Shown here: piece by piece, positions 1 to 11,190 of the stretch
Position numbering within the stretch: the first letter of the stretch is position 1
Layout of the letters: every line of letters begins with the position of its first letter
NCBI GenBank assembly: GCA_028571685.1
Contig: CM053140.1
Coordinates: 22,053,501 to 22,117,500 of the forward strand
Reading direction: 5' to 3'
DNA: 64,000 nt
Source of the DNA: Heterohyrax brucei
Lineage: Eukaryota > Chordata > Mammalia > Hyracoidea > Procaviidae
The notes under the pieces: model-generated
What the model saw: the letters and a program-made list of their open reading frames with translations, nothing else
Told to the model about the DNA's origin: nothing
Database searches by the model: none
Made by a program: the position numbers and the translations under genes

Positions 1-505
1 TAACCAATGGCTGCCCTGACAGGGAACACAAGTTAAGTCCCTGATTTAGCAGGAGAAAGACAGGTGTGCAGAACAAGAACTCTACTAAAAAAGACCACAC
101 GCTATTAAGAAGTGCACACTTCATGGTCCGTCAGACGGCAGGGTCCCTTAAAAATACAGCCCCCGCACTCTCAGTTAGCCCAGAGACGAAAAGAGGACCA
201 ACGACTACTCTTCAGACAAAGACCAGACTGGACTAGAATATATAGGCGATGCTGGCATAGAATATGCTTCTTAGCTTAAACACAGACACAGGGCTGTCTG
301 GGCAGTTCCTCTCTAGAAGTGAGATGAGAGGGTGGAGGGGACAGGAGTTGGTGGAACGCATATGGGAAATAGAGGGTAGAAAGAAAGAGTGTGCTATCAC
401 AGGGCGGTGGGGGCAACAGCAGTTACAGGTGCACGCTAATGTGTGTTTTGGGTTTTACATGGCAAACTGATACGCAAACTTTGGCCTAAAGCACAATCAG
501 AGATT
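1..505 (+). mobile_element. L1 LINE 3' end (afrotherian type), cut by window start
   Basis: The segment follows the 3' untranslated region of the afrotherian L1 family as I remember it. It has the run about a dropped-out sequence of phrases such as 'ctgccctgacagggaacaca', 'agcccagagacgaaa', and near the end 'ggcctaaagcacaatcagag'. It carries no usable ORF. The 5' part lies outside the window. A second L1 3' end with the same motifs, in the same direction, is at 4,531-5,735. Confidence 0.8.
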
Positions 506-1140
506 TTAAAAGAGAGAGACAGAGTCAATTCCAAAGGAGAGAGATCTTCCCAGCACCAGAAAAGAACAGCCAGGAGCAGGGAGCTAGCCTCGGCACCTGG
601 GACCCCAGCACTAAGAAACACCTGGAACCAGGAGACAGAAAGACAGATCTAGAAGTGCTGGCAGAGAACATCCGTAGGAGACAGAGTGGTGGCCTTTCCT
701 GCCCACAGAGGGAGAAAGCTTCCCAGTGGAATAGGGTTCCTCTGGGCACTCATCAGCATCTAAATTCCATGCAGCCACACAATGAATTACTGAAACGAGG
801 AGAGGAGTGCTGTGGGAGAGACTGCTGGTGTCGGAACTGGTCAAGACGGACGAGAGAACAGGGCAATCTGACTTCTGCCTCACAGACATCTTTTGAACCA
901 CTGACATCTCTTTTATCACATCCATTACTTTCCTGATCCACAGTCCATTTTCCCATCTACGCCTCTTCACATTCTTCCTTAATTTGTTAGTAACAAGCTC
1001 CCATCTGATGTCATTCACCCAGGAATGATACTTTCAAAACCCACTTGCAGCCCAGAAGCTGTTCTGTTTTAAATCTCAGATACCCTCTCATCTATCTCTG
1101 CGGAATACCTGCCTGAGGCTGTCTCCTGACCTTGAAAAAA
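506..1140. other. Gene-free stretch upstream of block A
   Basis: No exon, promoter or known repeat was recognised here. A stretch near 800-880 (a 'gctgtgggagagactgctgg' core followed by 'tgtcggaactggt') resembles 56,700-56,775, so a low-copy repeat may lie here. All open frames are short and mutually overlapping, with no family resemblance. Confidence 0.4.
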
Positions 1141-2555
1141 CCTGGAGAGGTCTAAAGGACCTGTGGCCTCTGTCTCTTCCAGTGGGGCTCACATCGTCCT
1201 CAGCTCCCAAGTGTGTGAAAGCTGCCATAATTCAGAGCTCGGTTGCTCAAAGCCTGTCACATATGACATAGAGCTGGTAAAGGGAACAGTCAATCCAATC
1301 GGGTTGTGTTTACAGGAGTAAGGTCTACCTCAACTGGCAGGAGGAGCACTCTCTGGGAAAGTGACATGTGAAGTGAGACCAGGAGATGCCCATGGTTACA
1401 ATGTTTGCTTCAGTCAACGGCAACAGCTAGTGTAAAGACTGAAAGGCACAGAAAATCTTCATCTCAAGGAAAGGTCTTAAAAAGCACACTGTGCCTCAAG
1501 TAACAGGACCCTGGATCTCACCCAAAACAGTTCCTTACCAGCATTGCCCCGGGCTGCAATTTCCTTCACAGAGTTAGATACCTTAAGGAGGAAAGAGCCT
1601 CTCTTCTCCCCAAGATGGCAGCTGGATTGCAAATACTTTCAAAGAGGAACAGACAGCAATCTAACGGGGTTCTCAGGGTGGTGTAGAGACACAGACAGAC
1701 AAAGTGGGATGCTGCTCTGAAACACCAACAATGCGGAAGTGGTTTTAGCATATGGTAACACGTAGAACCTAAAAGGAAAAGTCTACATTGTCAAAGGCAA
1801 AGCTGGCAATGCTCTGGAGGAAGCCAGGATGTCCAAATGTAAAGTCTCTCTCAGTTGCAGAGAACACATAGGATGCCAGCGACAGAACGTGGCCAGAAAC
1901 GTGCATTTTAAAGTGCTCCTGATGAGACTTTAAAAGAAAATGACAAACACAGGGTGGGTCACTGGAAGAAAGAGATGCTTTCTACGCAGCGAAAAAGAAA
2001 TTGTCTGAATTACATCCAAACGTTTGGTGGAAGATCTTCATGGTGGAGTACGGGATCTCCTGGCCACTTCAGAGTGAAAAAGAGAGAGGAAAAAGATGGA
2101 CTTAAAATGAACTGTGCAAAATGAATACAAAGCTTAAACAGATGGAAAATTCTGGTGTACAAACTAAGGACACACATTTTAGAATTTTCACCAAGCACAT
2201 GGCTACACAATCTTCTGTAAAAGAGATTCAGCCAGTGACTAACGATTCTAATCAACTATCACAGCAGAAAATTCATCAGCTACAACTGAAGGGGACAGAG
2301 AAACAATGCAAACAACACTGTCTGCCTCTTTGAATTTCATAGGAAGGGAACTGGTCAAAGGAGCTACATCCCTCCACTTGTAAGAAACGGACCGGACCAC
2401 CCTTGGAGCACTCCAAACATCAGCAGATGTGTCAGAATTTGCACGGGTAACAGGCACGGCTGCCTCCGTTTCAAAGGGTGGAGTCACAGCCTCAGTTTTA
2501 GTTATTCAGTGCTGCTTTAATGGAAATACCACAAGTAGATGGCTTTAAAAAGAAT
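1141..2555. other. Start of duplicated block A, unassigned sequence
   Basis: Homology to block B begins at about 1,141 with 'cctggagaggtctaaagg', matching about 32,405. It runs through landmarks such as the 'gatagatacctta'-like stretch near 1,573 (33,810 in block B). No protein-coding segment was recognised. Block B has about 960 extra bases after the first 75 bases (32,480-33,440). Confidence 0.6.
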
Positions 2556-3015
2556 TTTTTTTGTTTTTTTATCATGATGAATTGAAAGTACACAATCCAA
2601 GCAAATTTTGCACATACGCCTCTCTACAGCTCTATCTGCTCTCCCCACCCTATGACAGCACACTCCTCTTTTGCGCTCTTCTAGTATCCTTCCAACCAAC
2701 ACCTCTCTTTCCTCTCTACTCTCTGTTCTCTCCTCCAGGAAGAAGACAGATGGACAAACTTCTATAAATGTATAAAGCCATAAAATACACACATCACATG
2801 CTAACTCTGTGTCCCCAAGTCCAGTCCATTCGTACTCTGAGTGCTGACCTCAGTACTGCTTTCAGGTCTGGGGCTGCAGCAAGTCTAGGAGCCATGTTCC
2901 CAGGGACTCTCTACTTTGTCAGACCATCAGTTCTGGTCTTTTAGTAGAGTTCGTGATCTGCACACCTCTTTTCCTCATGCTATGGCAGGGACTCTACATC
3001 GCTGTCCCCTATCAA
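2556..3015 (-). mobile_element. L1 LINE 3' end, antisense
   Basis: The reverse complement matches the 3' end of the same L1 family: the T-rich start at 2,556 is its poly(A) tail, followed by the CT-rich segment and the 'accatcagttctggtctttt' motif. It is shared with 34,865-35,335, so it predates the block duplication. Confidence 0.75.
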
Positions 3016-3440
3016 GATGATATTAGTCACGTCCAGTAAGCCAGAAGTCCAAATTCAAGGTGTCAGCTCCAGGGGAAGGCTTTCTCTGCTGGCACTGGAG
3101 CAAATTCCTCGTCCTCAATCTCCCTGGACTAGAGGCTTCTGAGGCACAGGGAACCTCATCCTTTCCAAAGCATGTGCTCAGCTCCTGGCACTGCTCTTTG
3201 CTGCTATGAGATCCCCAAGTCTCAGCTTACCTCCCTTTCTGTTATATTCCCAGAAGCCACACCAGGCCACCGCACAATCCCACACATTAAGTCCTGCCCC
3301 ACCAACTCAACTGCAGCCCATCCACCTTCATTAACACCAGAGATGCAGGATTTACAACATGAAGGACATGACACAATACCAGCCTAGTTAAACGGCTACA
3401 TAGATTTTGGGGGGAACACAATTCAATCCATGACAGCGTC
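3016..3440 (-). mobile_element. Solo LTR fossil, afrotherian ERV family, antisense
   Basis: The reverse complement is a degraded LTR of the family whose fresh copy lies at 62,087-62,605. Its start, at the 3,440 end, reads like 'tgtcatggattgaattgtgt', and the LTR body follows. No internal viral genes adjoin it. It is shared with 35,345-35,750, so it is older than the duplication. Confidence 0.6.
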
Positions 3441-4109
3441 CTAGGTTTTCAAGAGTCAGATCTTCATCCACTCAGTTCTGGGGGATGGGATCACTGCTCA
3501 GTGCTCAGAGGACAAGGCAGCCATGCCCAGAGGGCCTACTGGGTGGGGCTCAAGGCATGCAGCTGCCACTCAGACGAACTAGGAGAATGGGACCCCTCAA
3601 AGCCAATGGGCTGCAAGTGCCATCGGAGTGGGCCTGGAAGGTGCAGCTGAATCCCAGAGCTGAGGGGCCTCCTCCCACAATCCCGAGAGCAGGGCCAATG
3701 CCCAGAGTCCAGAGGACAACAATAACGCCCAGATGGTCCCAAACAGCAGAAAATTATTTTGTATCCTTAACAGCTAATATAAATTGCTCCGTCGGGTTTG
3801 GGATTTATGTGGCACTTATTATCCCTTCTTCTCCTTACATTTCCCCCACAAGGAATGGAAAGGTCGACCTCACACCTGTCGCACCACTCTACTGCATACA
3901 CAGTCTTCTAGATTTCACAGGCTGACAGGTGGAGAATTTGGCCCCAGCATCAACTACTCCTCAAGTCTCAACTATACTTGATGGAGATGACTCAGAAGGT
4001 GAGATTCTGGCCTTGCAGTTGATTTACGACTCCACAGATGACACGATGGGGTTAACTGTGTTTTGGATGTTCCAAGGACAGGAATTTGAAGGGACCAAAG
4101 TTGTGGAAG

Positions 4110-4277
4110 GAAACCCTGGTGGCGTAGTGTTTAAGCGCTATGGCTGCTAACCAAACGGTGAGCAATTCAAATCCACCAGGCACTCCTTAGAAGCTCTATG
4201 GGTCAGCTGTACTCTGCCCTATGGGTTTGCTATGTGTTGGAATTCACTGGATGGCAGAGGTTGTTGTTGTAAAGGGT
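4110..4277 (+). mobile_element. AfroSINE
   Basis: A tRNA-derived SINE typical of Afrotheria. The head reads 'ggaaaccctggtggcgtagt', then 'gctatggctgctaaccaaac', and the body ends 'ttggaattcactggatggca'. It sits between the internal part and the LTR of the MaLR-like fossil and has an orthologous copy at 36,412-36,578. Confidence 0.9.
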
Positions 4278-4530
4278 CAAATCTTATGGAATGAATTGCA
4301 TCTCCCCAAAATCTGTGTCATAAATCCGAGCACCCATGCTATTGTTATAATGTTATTTGGGAATGAGTTGTCTTAGTCGTGTGAATGATGCAGCATTAGT
4401 GGAGGCTGCATCTTCAGTCATTCTTTCTTGAAATGTTAAACAGATTACACAAGGAAGCAAGCATTCAGAAAACGGAAAAGTGATTCCATGCTTGGATTTA
4501 TGACACAGATTTTGGGGAGATGCAATTCAG

Positions 4531-5735
4531 TCTATACCTAGATGCCCAACAACAGAGGAATGGATAGGTAAACTGTAGTATATATATGGAGCATTACACC
4601 ATGATAAAGAATAATGATGATTCCACGAAACATCTCATGACCTGGTTTCAACTGGAAGACATTATGTTGAGTGAAAGTAGTCAGCGACAAAAGGACAAAT
4701 ATTGTATGAGACCCTTATGATAAGATCTCAAAACCAGGCTTACATATAGAAGAAAAGACTCTTTGACAGCTGCAAGGGAGGGGAGGGAGAGAGGGCGAGG
4801 GGGGAAGGGTTTAGATTAGATAGCTGCTAGAAACTTGGTTGGGTCAAATCGGTGATAGCACACATTAGAAACAAGAACATTAAGTGGAACTTCAGCATAA
4901 CTTGAATACTCCTTCCATCTTAACCCAATATTGCAAGGTTAGAGTAGCTGGGGCAGGGGGTGGGGGACCATGCTCTTAGGCAAAATCAAGGCCAAATGGC
5001 ACAACTAGCGTTTTGCTAGGAGGGCTCTCTGCACCCCACATGGGTGAGTGGTGTCTGGGGTCTTAAAAGCTGCCAAGCTGCCATCCGAGGGCACAGCAAA
5101 TGGTCCCAACTCAGCAGGAACGGATGCTCACCAAGGACTAAAATGACATGGGGTAAAATCAACCCAGAAGACAGAGAGACCCACAGTGAGTGCCTACATC
5201 GACTTACGACCAGAAGGAACGGATCGTGCCTGGCTCCCATCAGTGATAGCCACGATGGAGCTCACTACATTGAGCCTCACTGGCAACACAAGAATAAAAT
5301 GAGTTGCACCCTGAGATCTCCACTAAAAGACCTCAATTGATGGTCCTGTGGTTTCGGGGTTCCCCTGGGAGCATGGCTCCTGGCTCTGATGCTGCCCTTG
5401 TCCATAAATCATAATGAAGGTCCACTCTTCGGACACGATTGGATTGGACTTGGCGATGCAGAGTGACCATATGCTGGATGCACTTTATGGTTCTATGCAT
5501 CTATAGGATATCATCCAGCTGACCTCTGGCTGGAGGACAGAGAGTGGGTGGAGAGGAGGGGAAAGGAGACTGTTGGGAGGATGAGACATGTATGGAGCAG
5601 AGAGGAATAGTGTGCTGTCACTGGGCTGGGAGAGCAGTGGAAGCTGCATATGGGTGGGCATGTAAATGTATATGGGAACGTACATTTTCACTCAGTCATA
5701 ATAAAAAAGAAAAAAAAAAAACAGAAAAGCGAGCT
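4531..5735 (+). mobile_element. L1 LINE 3' end with poly(A) tail, inserted in LTR fossil
   Basis: About 1.2 kb of the afrotherian L1 3' region, including 'atgttgagtgaaagtagtca', a G-rich purine tract near 4,770-4,810, 'gtgtctggggtcttaaaagc' at about 5,051, and an A-rich tail at about 5,700-5,723. The equivalent LTR in block B lacks it, so it inserted in block A after duplication or was lost from B. Confidence 0.8.
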
Positions 5736-5929
5736 AGCAACCCAGGTGAAGATAACCCAGGGACAGAAGCCCCAAAAGACAAACATCTTCCACCAGAGGC
5801 CGCAGACACAAAGCCTTCTCCTAGAGTGCCCACCACAATTCAAACTTTCAGCCTCCTAAACTGTGAGAAAACAAACATGTTTGTTAAACGAACCCACTTG
5901 TGCTCTGTCTGTTACAGCAGCACTAGAGA

Positions 5930-6105
5930 ACAAAAGGTACCCAAGTGGTACAGTGAATAACTGCTCAGCTGCTCACCACCAAGTCACCAGTTCAAATTCA
6001 CCAGCAGCTCCTAGGAAACCCTATAGGGCAGTTCGACTCTGTCCTATAGATTCACTAAGACATGGCAGCAGCTCCAGGGCACTGAACAACGAGATCTAAC
6101 TACAA
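5930..6105 (+). mobile_element. AfroSINE
   Basis: Diverged AfroSINE directly after the LTR fossil, with 'ctgctcagctgctcaccacc' in the head and 'ggaaaccctatagggcagtt' in the body. Orthologue at 36,985-37,155. Confidence 0.75.
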
Positions 6106-6118
6106 CAAGGTACTGTTC

Positions 6119-6600
6119 CACTGACATTCATGCAAGTACTACACACAAGTGCCCAACAGTGGAAATAACCCAAATTCCCATCAGCAGAATCATGGATAAA
6201 TAAAATGGAGTCTATCCATCTAGTGGACTATTATTCAGTCATAAAGCAAAATGAAGCTCTCGTAAATGCTACAGTATGCACAAAACATGAAAACACTACA
6301 TCAAATGAGTCAGACACAAAACAAACGTTCTAGGACCTAACTTGCACAACACACCTAAAATAGGCAAGCATACAGAGACCGAAGTTTATTAGTGGTGACC
6401 AGGGGCTGTCGGGGGCTGAATGGAGGGATGAAGTGGAGTTACAGCCTAACGCAAATTGGGATTCTGCTAGGGGTGATGAAAAATTTAGAAACTGATACTG
6501 GTGATGTGGTTGCACACAGGGCCAGATTAATGGATGTTACTCAATTAAACATGTAAAACAGCTGAAAAAGAAAAGAGTTTTCTTGTATATATTTTACCAG
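6119..6600 (+). mobile_element. Older L1 3' end fragment
   Basis: Contains the old mammalian L1 phrases for 'aattcccatcagcagaatca tggataaat' (split here), 'tattattcagtcataaagca', and the 'agtttattagtggtgaccag gggctg' run, typical of L1M-type 3' ends. Aligned with 37,156-37,720 in block B. Confidence 0.7.
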
Positions 6601-7059
6601 ACACACAAACACAAATTAGCATGAAATGAACACAAGACAGTATTTGAATAAAAAGCAACTTACTGTCTTGAAATCAGTACATACCTGAAAGGAGAGGGAT
6701 TTAGATACCAGGGGAGGAGAGAGAGGAAGTGGGTATTTCAAAAACGTCATGCCAACTTTAAGCAGTACTCACCTAGAGAAATGAAATTACGTAGCAGGAA
6801 CTGGAGTGTGCAAATGGATTTCCTCAGGTAACTGAATCTTGGTCACCTTCTTCTGAATATGAAAAAAGGTCTACCTCTATGATAAAAAAACCAAAACCTG
6901 AATTATCATTCAGCATACTTGAAAACAAAAGATTATGTTAATGGCATTTGATTTACCAATCATTTCACAAACCTGACACTTGAAGACACTACATTTTGGA
7001 AACGAACCATACAGCTGGTCCTTCACCGTTTGGTGTTAGTTACCCTGGAGTGGATTTCA
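6601..7059. other. Unassigned stretch of block A
   Basis: AT-rich single-copy-looking sequence aligned with about 37,720-38,215. I see no gene or known repeat in it. Confidence 0.4.
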
Positions 7060-7235
7060 AATGATGGGAACTGTTGGTGCGATTCCCATGGGACACCATT
7101 TGCTGGTGTGATTAACAGGGGACACCACTTGCTCGTGTGATTACCAGAGGATACCATTCGCTCGTGTGATTAATACAGGACACCATTTGCTGGTTTGATT
7201 AACAGGGGACACCATTTACTAGTGTGATGTACATG
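7060..7235 (+). repeat. Minisatellite, about five units of 29-30 bp
   Basis: A unit close to 'ggacaccatttgctggtgtg' followed by 'attaacagg' is repeated with changes from about 7,092, 7,121, 7,150, 7,179 and 7,208. Block B has no such array at the matching place (about 38,210), so expansion is specific to A or was lost from B. Confidence 0.85.
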
Positions 7236-7655
7236 AGGAGCTGAGGTTGAAAAGAATCACACTGACAACCAACTTTTTGTTTGCTGTCGGCAGAAAAGGG
7301 ACAGTCTCCAGCAAGTAGAGATTGACACCAGTTTGCTGAACCCAGCAGCTTTTATTGAGCAAAGTAAACAAGTTTTCTGCTGGCAAACTGAGAAAAAGCA
7401 TCTCACCAGCCTTCCTTACTTCAAAACAAGTAGTGGCATTCCCAGGAAGGGGGATGAGAAAGTCCCTGAACTATTCTCCATCGAGTGCGAGTTTTCAGCA
7501 CGTACCCGTTTGCAGTACACCGACACAACCTTGTCTCCAGGGCTTTCGCCAGGCTTCTGCCATTCTCAAGACAAGCCCCTATCTTGAGAAGGACCAGGGT
7601 AGGGTCAGCAGGATTTCACATTCTTTCCAAACACACTCATTGCTACAGGTCCCCA
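7236..7655. other. Block-A-only sequence beside the minisatellite
   Basis: About 400 bases without counterpart in block B. It has an antisense-type 'tttattgag' near 7,350 that could be a reversed polyadenylation signal, so an antisense LTR is possible but not established. No convincing coding segment was seen. Confidence 0.3.
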
Positions 7656-7659
7656 CAGA

Positions 7660-7815
7660 TGTGCACAGCAGCACTTCTCCACAGGGTTTTCAAGGCTGGA
7701 GCCTTTTGGTAACAGATCACCAGGCTTGTCTTCCAAGGCCTACCTGGCTGGGTTTGAACTGACAACCTTTCAGCTAGTAATGTTAACCCTTTGCACCACC
7801 CAGGAGCTCCCTGTT
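7660..7815 (-). mobile_element. AfroSINE, antisense
   Basis: The reverse complement starts 'ggagctcctgggtggtgcaa' and contains 'ggttgtcagttcaaaccca'. Orthologue at 38,235-38,390. Confidence 0.8.
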
Positions 7816-8114
7816 TCGCTCTTTACTGTCTACATCTTCTCCTGTTTTCTTATGCTTACATTCCACACATTTGACACACATTTAGGACCTTCATTCTACA
7901 TTACATTTGGTTGAAAAGGAAACAAATTCTCTAATCATACTGCAGGTGTCACATACTATTTACTCAACTTAAGCCTTACTTTTTTTTGTACTCAAAATTA
8001 TAAATTACATTTCTCCAGCAGCTGCACATTTTACATTTTTTTCAGGAAGAGCTCTGTGTGAAATAATTTTTATAAAGGATGAGCGATCTTCTGCAACACT
8101 GTAACGTGGCTGCC

Positions 8115-8405
8115 CAAAGAAGAACAAATCTGTCCTGGAAGAAGCAAACATCAAGGCTTTTTAGCAGCCATGACAACACTCTGTCACCCACAGTCTGCGC
8201 ATGTGATCATGGAGGATCCGTTCCTGCACAAGGATACCATGCGTGGTCAACTCCAGGGACCTTCAGAGAGATGCCCTGACAGAGTAAATATAAGTCATGC
8301 AAACATAAACAGTGATTATGAAGAAGGCACACGCCCGTGAACTTTGTCCTATTGTATGTGGGGTTGCTGTGAGTCCGAACTGAAGACACAGCATCTGACA
8401 ACGTG
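8115..8405 (+). mobile_element. RTE1 LINE 3' end fragment
   Basis: Diverged C-terminal reverse-transcriptase-linked tail and 3' end of RTE1: 'tctgtcctggaagaagcaaa', 'catgcgtggtcaactccagg', and the terminal 'gggttgctgtgagtccgaac'. Orthologue at 38,670-38,960. Confidence 0.75.
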
Positions 8406-8439
8406 TGGCTGACCCTCGAGGATCCCTTCAAGTATTCTG

Positions 8440-8512
8440 ATCTGTTATGGGGTTGAACTCACCTTTCAATTAGCAGCTGAGTGCCTAATCAAAGCGCACT
8501 ACTGACAGTCCC
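8440..8512 (-). mobile_element. AfroSINE head fragment, antisense
   Basis: Short piece whose reverse complement resembles the tRNA-related head ('taggcactcagctgctaatt'). Orthologue at about 39,005-39,075. Confidence 0.55.
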
Positions 8513-8884
8513 CTTTATACAGAGACCTCCCATTTCCACCTCATTTTTATCGTCACTGTTCGGAAATTGGGAACATGAATGGCCTTTGATCCGAGAAGCC
8601 TTCAACAAAAATATGACGCGTTAGTACTACAATCTGTGGCTGAATGACCAGCATCTAAGCTGGCTCATATCCTGTCTCATCCAACCATTAAAATCTCGGA
8701 CAAACACTGCTGTTTCAGCTCCAGAAAACCTTCAGCGACCACATCACCTTCTATCTGCAGACCAAGTAGGAATGGCTGTATTGTTTCACACATAATCATG
8801 ACGAAAATGTCGGCTTTATACCCAAAGAAATTCAGGAAACGTGCCCGTAATTTCCTTCTGAATTTGGGATCCATTTGAGATAGA

Positions 8885-9010
8885 CACGGGGGGACGATGT
8901 AGCAGTCGGCGTCTGCAAGGATTACACCGTTGGAAACCCCATGGGGCGGCTCTACTATCCTACAACGTTGCTATCAATCAGACTTCACGGCAATCTTTTC
9001 AGACGTTTCA
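8885..9010 (+). mobile_element. AfroSINE 3' part
   Basis: Matches the AfroSINE subtype with 'gatgtagcagtcggcgtctg', 'ggattacaccgttggaaacc' and a degraded end near 'cagacttcacggcaat'. The head is missing. A reverse-strand open frame running into it therefore cannot be a gene over this part. Confidence 0.7.
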
Positions 9011-9114
9011 AAATCCACCTACCTATTTCCAACTCATGCTTTAAATTCGTCTCTTAAATATCTACAAACATTAAAAGAGGAGATACGTACATAACTCCTC
9101 ATCATCTTAGTTTC

Positions 9115-9800
9115 TGTATGAACAGCAGCACTCCAATCGCTGCGGCACTTGGAGCAGCGCACGGGACAGCGAGGGCTCAGGGCCTTCGCACTCGGGCCAA
9201 CCGCCCCGAGCCTCCCCACTGCATTTCTCACAAACTCCCAGGGTAGTTGATGCTGTTGATCTGAAAAACCACTTTTGCTCAGCGAGAGTCCCATGGTTTT
9301 ACCTGTCATTCCACCCAGAGATACAGCGCCACTCACCTACCAGTCGTACAACTTGCGGTACTTGCGAAGCGGAAGTGCCCAGACGGCCTGGGCCCCACAG
9401 GGCTTCCGTTGAAGAGTGACGTCGGAGGGAGCTCCGCCCACCGGACCGCCCCCTTCGGGACCCTGCGGCCCTGCACAACGTGGCGACGGTAAGGCCCGCG
9501 GCTCTCGCGGCTCTCCCAGGGGTGAGAAGTCAGGAATGTGGGAGACAGCGGGAGCACAGACCTCAGCTCGGTGCGCTGTACGTGCTGCTGGAACAAGCAT
9601 GACACACACAAAGCCAGGCCTCCCTCCCACAGCGGCTGTCGAGGCACCCAGCATGGCGGCCGGCCCTCACACTACCACTTCCGCTTCCCGTTTTTGGCAA
9701 CACTTTTTTGCAATGTCACGGGCTCCGAACGCTGACCCAGAGGGCTCTACCCAGTGACCGGTCGAGTTCGGTGCCTTCGCTCGGTCTAAGGTTCTGTGCA
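9115..9800. promoter_or_regulatory. CpG-rich candidate bidirectional promoter / first exons
   Basis: This is the only CpG-dense region in the window. It has several ETS-like sites (ACTTCCG or its complement near 9,369 and 9,677) and a CRE-like TGACGTC at about 9,418. Divergent donor-like sites are present: plus strand 'gtggcgacg|gtaagg' at about 9,491 and minus strand 'tggtag|gtgagtgg' at about 9,338. Reverse-strand frames of about 100 codons cross it but resemble no family I know. Unmethylated-island look suggests germline activity (inference). The transcript it might serve was not identified. Confidence 0.5.
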
Positions 9801-10324
9801 CTGGGGTCTTCTTTGCCTCTGGAAACAAAAGCCTAAGGTTTCTGAAATGCACAAAGAAACACAAGACAGTTCAGTAGGCAAAGATTTCTAATGTACTTGG
9901 AGAGCAAAGGAAGATGTATTTCCATACTTATCCATTTGAAAGTCAATATTTACCATGTCTTTTAGAGAAATATTCACCTCTCATATGTATTTGCCAGTCT
10001 TTAAAATTGTTATAAGTGCCTCCTTTGACTTCTCTTTTATGGTTTGTTTTCTCTTACCTATTAGGTGTCTCTCCTTAGGAATAGGCGACCAACTCTGCAA
10101 ACCCAGTCTGAACTCTGCAAGAGCTGAGGACACTTGAGAGGAGCATTTTCGACGATGAGAGGCAGGTGGGCACTATTACTTCTGAGGAAAGATAGGTAAA
10201 AGTGAAAGTCGTTTTGAAAATGTCTGATGTAAACCATTTTTACTTTTTTCTCTGGTACAAACATGTATAAGAAATTGATCACATATACTCATCTGAACTG
10301 GTTAAGGGCTCAGTTTTGAGATTT

Positions 10325-10740
10325 GCATATACACTGATAGACCTCGTTGAACATTAAGTTTCCGTTTTATGGGATCTTGTGTAAAATGGGAATTCCACAA
10401 CACTTAATTTTGCTCTTAAGGAATCTGTATATGCATCCAGAGGCAGTCATACACACAGAACCAGGGGACACTGCTGTTTCAAAGTCAGAAAAGATGGGCA
10501 TGAGAGGTGGATCCTTTTACTGTATCTTTACCATGTGTGCACTGAGCAAATAATCTGAGAAGCTGGTTTCTACAAAGAGGAACAAGGCATCAGGATTGGA
10601 GGACGACTCATTAACAACTTGCCGTACGCAGACGACACACCTTACTTGCTGGAAGTGAAGCAGATCTGAAACACGGATGAAGAGCAAGAACCATAGCCTT
10701 CAGTACGGATTGCACCTGGTCATGGACTGTGTTCCCGACA
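10325..10740 (+). mobile_element. RTE1 LINE reverse-transcriptase fragment
   Basis: Reads as the RT palm region of RTE1: a 'GIPQHLILLLRNLYMHPEAV'-type run, then a decayed equivalent of 'INNLRYADDT' around 10,610-10,645 (here 'cgtacgcagacgacaca'). Orthologue at 39,395-39,770. Confidence 0.8.
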
Positions 10741-10744
10741 AAAT

Positions 10745-11190
10745 CAGTAGCAATTTGGCTATGCCTAATTCCTGGTATTCAGTGTGCTGCCTCCATTTTG
10801 CAATTCCTGCCCCTATGAGGTGAGTCAGGGTGGATGGGCAGCAGTGGTTTTGGCAGACTAAGATTCAATGGTGTAAGTTGGTTTGGGACCTTGAGGCAGT
10901 CTATGGAGGTATAAAGGAAAAAATCTAGCAGAGAGAATCGGGACCCTCACCCTATCAAGAACACAGCACCAGGAGAAGAGTGCATCCTTCAGGCCTGAGG
11001 TTCCTGGACCAAGGTGTTCCCCACCCAAAGACTGATGCAACACAAGGACTTTCCGTCAGAGCTGACACAGGGACAGCCCTTCCCCTAAATGTGGCCTTGT
11101 AACCTACTGGACTGTGTAAGAATGAACTTCTCTCGTAAAGCCATCCACTGTCTGATAATTCTGTTAGAGCATCACTGGCTTCCTAAAACA
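10745..11190 (+). mobile_element. LTR fossil fragment inside RTE1
   Basis: Same LTR family as 62,087-62,605: 'cctaattcctggtattcag', 'tccttcaggcctgaggttcc', and the end 'tactggactgtgtaagaatg'. It separates two RTE1 pieces. Only the first part remains in block B (39,780-39,890). It is a degraded solo-type remnant. Confidence 0.7.

Larger units (their letters stand above)
3485..5935 (+). mobile_element. MaLR-like retroelement fossil: 3' internal part plus LTR, with nested inserts
   Basis: The segment 3,485-4,110 resembles the 3' internal part of MaLR-type (ERVL-related) elements, with the typical 'ggtggagaatttggcccca' phrase. An LTR follows in two parts, about 4,280-4,530 and 5,735-5,935, ending with the usual '...ttgtgctctgtctgttacag' region. 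An AfroSINE (4,110-4,277) and an L1 3' end (4,531-5,735) are inserted into it. The element is heavily decayed and is shared with 35,795-36,985, hence older than the duplication. Confidence 0.6.
8697..10160. other. Block-A-only 1.46-kb segment with CpG island
   Basis: Block A and block B align up to about 8,696 ('ccaaccattaaa' versus 'ccaacccttaaa' at about 39,254) and resume at about 10,160 ('ggtgggcactattac' versus 'ggtaggcactattct'). The intervening 1.46 kb is absent from B. It contains an AfroSINE 3' part and a CpG-rich core. Whether A gained it or B lost it cannot be decided here. Confidence 0.7.

Noticed and set aside
8677-8874. Reverse-strand 65-codon frame starting MDPKFRRKLRARF
   Set aside because: Its upstream extension is antisense AfroSINE, there is no acceptor before the ATG, and it ends at the edge of the block-A-only segment. 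No family resemblance.
9337-9654. Reverse-strand frames of about 105 codons in the CpG island
   Set aside because: GC-rich sequence gives long frames by chance. Two overlapping frames on the same strand are equally open and neither resembles a known protein.
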